Made by a program: the position numbers and the translations under genes | The notes under the pieces: generated by a model | The model's input: only the letters and a program-made list of their open reading frames with translations | Database searches by the model: none | What the model was told of the DNA's origin: nothing | Shown: piece after piece, positions 16,573-22,984 of the stretch | Layout: the number at the start of each line of letters is the position of its first letter | Position numbering within the stretch: position 1 is the stretch's first letter | Assembly (NCBI RefSeq): GCF_900163745.1 | Contig: NZ_FUKJ01000017.1 | Coordinates: 1-34,726 of the forward strand | Source: Crenothrix polyspora | GTDB lineage: Bacteria; Pseudomonadota; Gammaproteobacteria; Methylococcales; Methylomonadaceae | Length of the DNA stretch: 34,726 bases | Reading direction: 5' to 3'

Positions 16573-18987
16573 ATGTCTGAGCAAAAAAGCTATATCCGTT
16601 GGTTTAACGAACTCACACTCGATGATATTCCCCTGGTAGGCGGTAAAAACGCCTCCTTGGGTGAAATGTACCGTGAGCTAATACCGCAAGGCATCAACAT
16701 CCCCAATGGTTTCGCCGTTACCGCCGAAGGCTATCACTACATGCTGGATGAGGCAAATGCCTGGCCTGAACTGCATAAGGCCCTGGATGATTTTGATGCT
16801 GACGATCTGGCCGATCTGGCTCAACGTGCCCGAAAAGCCAGGGAAATCATTTATGCGGCATCCATTCCCGATCTGCTGGAAAAGCAGATTGTTGGCGCTT
16901 ACCACCAGCTTCAACAACAGTATGGCGACACCTTAAGCCTTGCCGTGCGCAGTTCTGCGACCGCCGAAGATTTACCTACTGCCAGCTTTGCAGGGCAACA
17001 GGATACATTTTTAAATATCCGTGGCGAGCGAGCTTTACTGGAAGCGTGTAAACGCTGCTTTGCCAGCCTGTTTACTGACCGTGCCATTCATTACCGCATA
17101 GATCAGGGCTTTGACCACTTCAAGCTTGGCCTTTCCATAGGCATCATGAAAATGGTGCGTTCCGATTTGAACGCCAGCGGGGTCATGTTTTCATTGGATA
17201 CTGAATCGGGATTCAATGATGTGGTGTTTATTACCGGCGCTTACGGCCTGGGTGAAAACGTTGTGCAGGGCGCGGTCGATCCCGATGAATTTTACGTGCA
17301 TAAACCAACTTTCGAGCAGGGTTTTCGTGCAGTTTTGAAACGCACACTGGGTGCCAAAAAAATTAAAATGGTCTACAGCGAAGGCCGCACCCGCGAACCC
17401 ACCCAAAATATTGTCACCTCAGAAGAAGAGCGCAGTCGTTTTTGCATTAATGATCAGGACGTACTGACGCTGGCCGATTATGCCATCAAAATAGAAAAAC
17501 ATTACAGCGGCAAAGCCGGACAACCCAGACCAATGGACATGGAATGGGCCAAAGACGGTGTCGATGGCCTGTTATATATCGTGCAGGCACGGCCTGAAAC
17601 GGTGGTGTCGCAGCGCAACAGCATGATTATGGAAAACTATGTCTTGAAAGACAAACGTGCGCCGATCGTCACCGGTCATGCGGTTGGCAGCAAGATTGCA
17701 ACCGGCAATGCCCGCATCATAGAACATCTTGGCCAGTTGAGCGATTTCAAACCGGGTGATGTCCTGGTTGCCGACATTACCACCCCCGATTGGGAGCCGG
17801 TAATGAAAATAGCGTCTGCCATTGTCACCAATCGGGGTGGTCGCACTTGTCATGCGGCAATTATTGCCCGTGAACTCGGCGTGCCTGCCGTCATCGGCTG
17901 CGAGAATGCCACGACCGCCATTCAGAACAACACACCGGTAACCGTGTCCTGTGCCGAAGGCGATGCGGGAAAGGTGTATGGAGGGCTGCTTGATTTTGAA
18001 TTGAAGACCACCGATTTGTCAGGTTTAAAACGACCCAAAACCAAAATCATGCTCAATATCGGCAACCCTGAGCTGGCCTTTAAAACATCTTTCCTGCCGA
18101 ACGATGGCGTAGGTCTGGCACGCATGGAATTCATCATTGCTGAATATATCAAGGCACATCCTTTGGCTTTGATTCACCCAGAACGTGTGCAGGATGCGGG
18201 CGTACTTGATCAACTCAAACAGCTGACCTGCACGTATGAAAAACCGGAAGATTTTTTTATCGAACGACTGTCTGAAGGCGTAGCCACTATTGCGGCTGCG
18301 TTTTATCCTAAACCTGTTATTGTCAGGATGACGGATTTTAAAACCAATGAATATGCAGCGCTGCTCGGTGGTCGTGATTTTGAGTTTGACGAAGCCAATC
18401 CCATGATAGGGTTTCGCGGAGCCTCGCGTTATATCCACCCAGCTTATGCGGAAGGTTTCGCGCTGGAATGTGCAGCGATGAAACGGGTACGTGATGACAT
18501 GGGCTTAAGCAATGTTATTTTGATGATTCCGTTTTGCCGCCGTGTGCAAGAGGCGGAGCTCGTGCTTGAGGCGATGGCAAAACTCGGCCTAAAGCGTGGT
18601 GAAAACGGTCTGCAAATTTACGTCATGTGCGAAATTCCCAATAACGTTATTCAGATTGATGCGTTCGCACAGGTTTTTGATGGCTTTTCTATAGGCTCTA
18701 ACGATTTGACCCAGCTCACGTTAGGTGTGGACAGGGATTCTGCTATCGTCGCCAATGATTTTGATGAACGCGACCTTGGTGTTAAAGAGATGATCCGCCT
18801 GGCGGTTACGGGAGCGCATCGCAATCACAAACACATTGGCTTGTGCGGACAAGCGCCTTCAGATTACCCTGATATGGCGGAGTTTCTGGTTGAACTCGGC
18901 ATAGATTCGATAAGCCTCAATCCTGATAGCGTGTTACAGACGACACAGACAATATTGGCGACTGAGCAACGGCTAACGGGTTTATAA
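16573..18987 (+). CDS. ppsA: Phosphoenolpyruvate synthase
   Basis: An 804-residue enzyme (E. coli PpsA is 792) that makes PEP, AMP and phosphate from pyruvate, ATP and water. The N-terminal ATP-binding domain begins VGGKNASLGEMY and has RSSATAEDLPTASFAGQQ. The phosphohistidine domain has GGRTCHAAIIARELG, with the swivelling His at 427. The C-terminal TIM barrel has GFRGASRY, EIPNNV, GSNDLTQLTLGVDRD and the catalytic Cys in GLCGQAPSD. All key residues are present. GGGAG precedes the ATG by 9 bases. Its place between stress genes suggests use under energy or oxygen stress rather than routine gluconeogenesis, but that is inference. Confidence 0.96.
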   Translation: MSEQKSYIRWFNELTLDDIPLVGGKNASLGEMYRELIPQGINIPNGFAVTAEGYHYMLDEANAWPELHKALDDFDADDLADLAQRARKAREIIYAASIPDLLEKQIVGAYHQLQQQYGDTLSLAVRSSATAEDLPTASFAGQQDTFLNIRGERALLEACKRCFASLFTDRAIHYRIDQGFDHFKLGLSIGIMKMVRSDLNASGVMFSLDTESGFNDVVFITGAYGLGENVVQGAVDPDEFYVHKPTFEQGFRAVLKRTLGAKKIKMVYSEGRTREPTQNIVTSEEERSRFCINDQDVLTLADYAIKIEKHYSGKAGQPRPMDMEWAKDGVDGLLYIVQARPETVVSQRNSMIMENYVLKDKRAPIVTGHAVGSKIATGNARIIEHLGQLSDFKPGDVLVADITTPDWEPVMKIASAIVTNRGGRTCHAAIIARELGVPAVIGCENATTAIQNNTPVTVSCAEGDAGKVYGGLLDFELKTTDLSGLKRPKTKIMLNIGNPELAFKTSFLPNDGVGLARMEFIIAEYIKAHPLALIHPERVQDAGVLDQLKQLTCTYEKPEDFFIERLSEGVATIAAAFYPKPVIVRMTDFKTNEYAALLGGRDFEFDEANPMIGFRGASRYIHPAYAEGFALECAAMKRVRDDMGLSNVILMIPFCRRVQEAELVLEAMAKLGLKRGENGLQIYVMCEIPNNVIQIDAFAQVFDGFSIGSNDLTQLTLGVDRDSAIVANDFDERDLGVKEMIRLAVTGAHRNHKHIGLCGQAPSDYPDMAEFLVELGIDSISLNPDSVLQTTQTILATEQRLTGL

Positions 18988-19039
18988 GTACGACCCAAGA
19001 TACCCGATTGATTGTGGCACTAAACAAACAGGCGTTAAT

Positions 19040-19996
19040 ATGCAATATAAAGATTACTATAAGATCATGGAGCTTGCCCGCGATGCCAGCCAGGATGAAA
19101 TTAAACGCGCCTATCGTAAACTGGCGCGTAAGTATCATCCCGATGTCAGCAAGGAAGCCGATGCCGAAGCAAAATTCAAGGAGTTGGGCGAGGCTTATGA
19201 AGTCCTCAAAGATCCTGAAAAAAGGGCAGCTTATAACCAGCTAGGTGAGAACTGGAAATCAGGACAGGATTTCCGGCCGCCGCCAAATTGGGATGAAGGC
19301 TTTGAGTTTAAAGGTGGTGGTTTTACCGGTGGCGATGCCGGTGATTTCAGTGATTTTTTTGAACAACTGTTTGGTGGTGCAGAAGGCTTCAGGTCAGCAG
19401 GAACCGGACATCGCCACCACGGTGAGCATCTGCGTGGACAGGATAGCCATGCCAAAATCCATATTGATCTGGAGGACAGTTATCACGGGGCGACACGTAA
19501 TATTTCCCTGAGTGCGCCTGAAATGAATGCCCAAGGTCAAGTGCAAGTGAAGCACAGAAGCCTGAACGTCAAAATTCCCAAAGGTATTAAGCCAGGACAA
19601 CATATCAAACTGGCGGAGCAAGGTAATCCTGGCTTGGGTAATGGCCAGGCCGGCGATTTGTTCCTTGAAATAGCGTTTAACACCCATCCGCTTTATCGCG
19701 TTGCCGAATCCGATGTGTATCTGGATCTTCCTGTTACTCCGTGGGAAGCGGCGTTAGGGGCTAAAATCAAAGTGCCTACGCCGGAAGGCCATGTTGATCT
19801 GAAAATACCGCCCAATTCCAGGCAAGGTGGTAAACTGCGTCTGGCGGGTCGTGGCCTGCCTACCAGGACACCGGGCGATTTTTTTGTGGTGCTACAGGTT
19901 GTCCTGCCACCGGCAAACACAGAGCAAGCTAAGGCCGTTTACCAAAATATGCAGCAAGTGCTTGATTTTAATCCGCGCCTGTCTATGGGAGGCTAA
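19040..19996 (+). CDS. cbpA: J-domain co-chaperone CbpA
   Basis: A 318-residue class II Hsp40. The J domain (1-70) starts MQYKDYYKIM and has the DnaK-activating HPD at 33-35. A Gly/Phe-rich linker (about 85-120) follows, then two beta-rich substrate-binding domains without the zinc finger of DnaJ (KIPKGIKPGQHIKLAEQG, GDLFLEIAFNTHPLYRVAESD, GGKLRLAGRGLP). It works with DnaK and, in E. coli, is nucleoid-associated in stationary phase. The next gene, 5 bp on, encodes its modulator CbpM, as in other bacteria. It is 52 bp after ppsA. Confidence 0.95.
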   Translation: MQYKDYYKIMELARDASQDEIKRAYRKLARKYHPDVSKEADAEAKFKELGEAYEVLKDPEKRAAYNQLGENWKSGQDFRPPPNWDEGFEFKGGGFTGGDAGDFSDFFEQLFGGAEGFRSAGTGHRHHGEHLRGQDSHAKIHIDLEDSYHGATRNISLSAPEMNAQGQVQVKHRSLNVKIPKGIKPGQHIKLAEQGNPGLGNGQAGDLFLEIAFNTHPLYRVAESDVYLDLPVTPWEAALGAKIKVPTPEGHVDLKIPPNSRQGGKLRLAGRGLPTRTPGDFFVVLQVVLPPANTEQAKAVYQNMQQVLDFNPRLSMGG

Positions 19997-20001
19997 ATAC
20001 A

Positions 20002-20328
20002 ATGAACGCACTCGATCTATCATTAGTCCACACCGGAACGATTATTGAAGAAGATATTTTGACACTGGGGCAGTTGTGTCGTGCTTGCGGTGTTCATGCC
20101 GACTGGGTTATCACGCTGGTTGAAGAGGGTATCATTGAACCTGACGGAAGAGAGCTGCATTTATGGCGCTTTTCGGGTGGCAATGTCGTGCGTGTTCGGT
20201 CGGCACTCAGGTTACAACGTGATTTGGGTGTTAATCTGGCAGGTATCGGTTTGGCACTGGATTTGATGGAAGAGCTTGACTTGTTACGTGCGCAGTTAAA
20301 CACAAGGGGGGCATGTCCAAGCGAATGA
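20002..20328 (+). CDS. cbpM: Chaperone modulator CbpM
   Basis: A 108-residue MerR-like helical protein with TLGQLCRACGVHADWVITLVEEGII at the N terminus and a leucine-rich helix (GIGLALDLMEELDLLRAQL) at the end. CbpM binds the J domain of CbpA and blocks its action on DnaK. GGAGG lies 9 bases upstream of the ATG, inside the end of cbpA; the stop-to-start gap is 5 bp, so the two are translated from one message. The length matches the family (about 100 residues). Confidence 0.92.
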   Translation: MNALDLSLVHTGTIIEEDILTLGQLCRACGVHADWVITLVEEGIIEPDGRELHLWRFSGGNVVRVRSALRLQRDLGVNLAGIGLALDLMEELDLLRAQLNTRGACPSE

Positions 20329-20393
20329 GATTTAACAGCTTTACACCCCTAAAATTAATATAAAAAGTACAATTTTCCTAGGAGGAAATAATC

Positions 20394-20837
20394 ATGAAAT
20401 TAACCTGGATACTCGTTGCTGATAACACGCAGGCTCGCATTTTTACTGCTGATTCACCGTCTTCTGCTTTGGAAGAAATAGATGGGCTGGCGCATACGGA
20501 AGGCCGTTTACACGATCGAGAAATAACAACTGATCTACCCGGAAGAATTAAAAGCGCTGACGGCAGTAGACATGCGCTTGAGCAAGCCACCGACCCCAAA
20601 AAACACGAGGCTGACAACTTTGCCCATCAGGTTGCTCAACATCTGGAAGCTGGACACAACGCCAACAAATTTGAACAATTGTTGATTATTGCCGAGCCCT
20701 CTTTTCTTGGGTTATTGCGTTTGTGCTTACCGGAACAAGTTAAAAAACACGTCTGTTTCGAACTTGATAAAAATATTGCTCCGCAAAGCGCCGTAGATAT
20801 TCGTAAACACCTTCCACAGTATTTGCCGCATCTTTGA
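20394..20837 (+). CDS. Host_attach / baeRF-type (eRF1-like) protein
   Basis: A 147-residue protein of the family named after an Agrobacterium factor for host attachment and later linked to the archaeal-eukaryotic release-factor fold. Visible features: WILVADNTQARIF at the N terminus, GRLHDREI and the polar stretch with KHEADNFAHQVAQHLEAG, LLIIAEPSFLGLLR and the end VDIRKHLPQYLP. AGGAGG is 8 bases before the ATG at 20394. It is 65 bp after cbpM. Its task is unknown; ribosome-linked stress work is suggested by the fold and by the chaperone and nuclease neighbours. A hairpin 25 bp past the stop closes the run. Confidence 0.85.
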   Translation: MKLTWILVADNTQARIFTADSPSSALEEIDGLAHTEGRLHDREITTDLPGRIKSADGSRHALEQATDPKKHEADNFAHQVAQHLEAGHNANKFEQLLIIAEPSFLGLLRLCLPEQVKKHVCFELDKNIAPQSAVDIRKHLPQYLPHL

Positions 20838-20861
20838 TTGGCATTGGTCATCTGTCTTAAA

Positions 20862-20882
20862 AGCGCTGATTAATTCAGCGCT
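20862..20882. terminator. Bidirectional hairpin between Host_attach gene and mlaC
   Basis: Perfect 8-bp stem AGCGCTGA/TCAGCGCT with a 5-base loop. On the minus strand it is followed by TTTTAAG, a fair terminator for mlaC; on the plus strand the tail is only GTTAT. A mobile element (20889-21065) now separates it from mlaC. Confidence 0.65.
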
Positions 20883-20888
20883 GTTATG

Positions 20889-21065
20889 CATAGGTATCTA
20901 CACAACTTTTCAGGCCAATAAAAACAATAAGTTAAAAGACCGGCGAACTCCCTCTCCTGCTGGAGAGGGTTGGGGTGAGGAGAATAAAATCAACAAGTTA
21001 TATTTCCCCTCATCCCAGCCTTCTCCCGCTGGAGAAGGAGCTTGAAACTTGTGTAGATACTTATG
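20889..21065. mobile_element. MITE-like palindromic element, 177 bp, with 9-bp target duplication
   Basis: The ends form inverted repeats: CATAGGTATCTACACAAC at the left and, read on the other strand, CATAAGTATCTACACAAG at the right (two mismatches). The flanks are direct repeats, GCTGTTATG at 20880-20888 and 21066-21074. The inside is also an imperfect palindrome, with CTCCCTCTCC...GGAGAGGGTTGGGGTGAGG answered by CCCCTCATCCCAGCCTTCTCC...GGAGAAGGAG. No coding frame. It therefore looks like a non-autonomous element that moved by a cut-and-paste transposase supplied elsewhere. Confidence 0.75.
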
Positions 21066-21096
21066 GCTGTTATGCGGATGCTATGCCAAGAACTAT

Positions 21097-21732
21097 CTAT
21101 TTTGCTGAAAGTGCGTCCGCATTACGTTTAGCCAGCGTGTCAATAACGGCACTTAATGAACCTTTGCTTTGAATTTCATCACTGAAAGTTGAGCGATAAG
21201 TGGTTACCAGACTCACGCCTTCAATGAGTATGTCGTAAACCTTCCATTCGCCATTACTCAGAAACATGCGGTAATTGACTTCAATAGCTTGAATACTGGG
21301 TTGCATAACTTTTGTCTTTACGATGACTTTTTTGGCATCACTCGCTGTTTCAACAGGCAGGTAGCTTATTGTCCAATTGTTGTATTCAACGAAGGCTCTG
21401 GAATAGGCTCTTATTAGCAGGGTTTGAAACTCTTGTTTAAAACCTTCCTGTTCCGTTGGTGTTGCGGTTTTCCAGTGTTTTCCCAAAACCAGGGGTGATA
21501 TTTTGTCAAAATCCGTATGTGGATCAATGACGGTTTTAACAAACTGCACAACGCTTGCAAAATTCTGGGTAAACGATTTGTCCTGTAGTTTTTTCTGTAG
21601 GGTGTCTGAAATATTTTGTATGACTTGCTGAGGTTGTTGCAAGCTTTCGGCTGCGCCTTTAGCCATGCCTATTACGCTGAGCAGTATTACCAACAACCCA
21701 TAAACTGCATGTTGCTGAATTTGCTTTTTCAT
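21097..21732 (-). CDS. MlaC/Ttg2D-family periplasmic lipid-binding protein
   Basis: A 211-residue protein with a signal peptide (AVYGLLVILLSVIGMAKGAAE) and the MlaC fold: early helices with QQVIQNISDTLQKKL, the FDKISPLVLGKHWKTATPTEQEGFKQEFQTLLIRAYS core, then VNYRMFLSNGEWKVYDILIEGVSLVTTYRSTF. MlaC ferries phospholipids between the outer-membrane MlaA complex and the inner-membrane MlaFEDB complex. No other mla gene is near, so it is an orphan copy; such copies are often linked to hopanoid or toluene-tolerance transport. It is convergent with the Host_attach gene, with the 177-bp element between. Confidence 0.9.
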   Translation of the reverse strand: MKKQIQQHAVYGLLVILLSVIGMAKGAAESLQQPQQVIQNISDTLQKKLQDKSFTQNFASVVQFVKTVIDPHTDFDKISPLVLGKHWKTATPTEQEGFKQEFQTLLIRAYSRAFVEYNNWTISYLPVETASDAKKVIVKTKVMQPSIQAIEVNYRMFLSNGEWKVYDILIEGVSLVTTYRSTFSDEIQSKGSLSAVIDTLAKRNADALSAK

Positions 21733-22034
21733 TACTATCCCCTTTCAAAATAATCAATATATTACAGGCCGTACATGCGTTAAAGACTGAGTGACGTTCA
21801 ACGAATCAGTACAATCTATATCCATTCGACTAAAGGCTTGCCACATAGTTTCCTAGCTTTCAACCCGACTCCTGTTGATTCGGAAATAAAGTTTAATTGC
21901 CTTGACGCAATGACGCGCTATCAGTTAGTGTTAGCCTTAATAGTAATGCAGCCATTGTGTCTATCGCCATCTTACAGAATACGCATTACAGCGTGGCCTG
22001 CCCATTTTTCTACTCAAAACCATTGAGGAATATC
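21733..22034. other. Intergenic region between mlaC and the stress membrane protein
   Basis: 302 bp between divergent genes. I see no repeat, RNA gene, FNR box or consensus promoter; a 62-codon reading frame within it has no ribosome site or family match. Confidence 0.4.
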
Positions 22035-22547
22035 ATGCACAATAAACACAACTCAGCCATTGGAATCTTTCACACTCACCAAGATGCTGAAAATGCCGTC
22101 AAGGAATTACAAGAGTCCAACTATGATATGAAAAAACTGTCCGTGGTAGGTAAGGATTATCACACTGAAGAAAACGTCGTCGGCTATTACAACATTGGCG
22201 ACCGTATGGCCACCTGGGGAAAGTACGGTGCATTTTGGGGCTGGATCTGGGGTCTTCTGTTCGGTTCGGCATTTTTCTTTGTGCCGGGTATAGGTCCCAT
22301 CATGATGGGTGGCCCATTGGTAGGCATGGTGATCACCGCCCTTGAAGCGGCTGTCGTTACGGGTGGCCTGACTGCCTTGGGCGGCGCACTTGCAAGCATT
22401 GGTATTCCTGAAGACAGTATCGTTCTGTACGAAACTGCGCTCAAGGCTGACAAGTTCTTACTGATTGTCCACGGAACCGACCAGGAAGTTGAAAAAGCCA
22501 AAGCTATTTTGGTACAACATAAAGCTGAAGTAGCCGTGCATAATTAG
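22035..22547 (+). CDS. General-stress membrane protein with glycine-rich central helices
   Basis: A 170-residue protein. The N-terminal 60 residues resemble the heat-induced stress protein YflT/GSP17M domain (GIFHTHQDAENAVKELQES, KKLSVVGKDYH). A Gly-rich membrane section (about 70-130: YGAFWGWIWGLLFGSAFFFVPGIGPIMMGG, ALGGALASIGIP) and a C-terminal soluble part (DSIVLYETALKADKFLLIVHGT, VEKAKAIL) follow. Such proteins are annotated as DUF1269-like or general stress proteins of unknown action. GAGGAA lies 4 bases before the ATG at 22035. A longer frame starting at 21957 lacks a ribosome site. Confidence 0.8.
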   Translation: MHNKHNSAIGIFHTHQDAENAVKELQESNYDMKKLSVVGKDYHTEENVVGYYNIGDRMATWGKYGAFWGWIWGLLFGSAFFFVPGIGPIMMGGPLVGMVITALEAAVVTGGLTALGGALASIGIPEDSIVLYETALKADKFLLIVHGTDQEVEKAKAILVQHKAEVAVHN

Positions 22548-22575
22548 CCCACACTGAAAAATCACAAGTATTCAC

Positions 22576-22609
22576 CTCCCCTTTTGAAAAAGGGGGATCG
22601 AGGGGGATT
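22576..22609. repeat. Dispersed C-run/G-run intergenic repeat, copy 1
   Basis: CTCCCCTTTTGAAAAAGGGGG followed by a second G-run (ATCGAGGGGGATT). It forms a CCCCTTTT/AAAAGGGG hairpin just past the stress protein gene. Related copies are at 29645-29665 and 31634-31656. Confidence 0.7.
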
Positions 22610-22706
22610 CTATCTAATAAATTTCGTTTCCTCTGTGATGTACACAATTCAGTAAGCGAATTGTGAGCATCCTCATACCAACGGCTGTACCCAAACGCCT
22701 TTAATT

Positions 22707-22977
22707 CAGCAATTCTCATTATGGAGTTTTAATAAGAATCAATGACTTGAAATTTATTAAAAGTGAATTTTCATCAGTTATTGAAAAAACAGTCGTATCA
22801 GTAAGAAATGTCGATTCCCAGAATGTAGGATTCATGCGGCTTTCATTCATAATGACTAAATGTTGAATGTGCTAACCATAATGGATCGGCAATATCTACG
22901 ACGAAAAATATCAAAACTGAAAATAAATTACTTTTATACCATTGAATTTAAATTGTTTTCCATAATGAGAATTGCTG
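22707..22977. mobile_element. MITE-like element, 271 bp, perfect 19-bp inverted ends and 9-bp target duplication
   Basis: Left end CAGCAATTCTCATTATGGA (22707-22725) and its exact reverse complement at 22959-22977. The flanks are perfect direct repeats CCTTTAATT at 22698-22706 and 22978-22986. The 233-bp interior is AT-rich, with no long reading frame. The right target copy includes the first two bases of the P-type ATPase stop codon (22985-22987), so the element landed exactly at the end of that gene without changing its protein. Confidence 0.85.
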
Positions 22978-22984
22978 CCTTTAA

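Noticed and set aside
22726-22958. Remnant transposase inside the 271-bp element
   Set aside because: No frame longer than a few dozen codons and no recognisable motif; it is best seen as non-autonomous.
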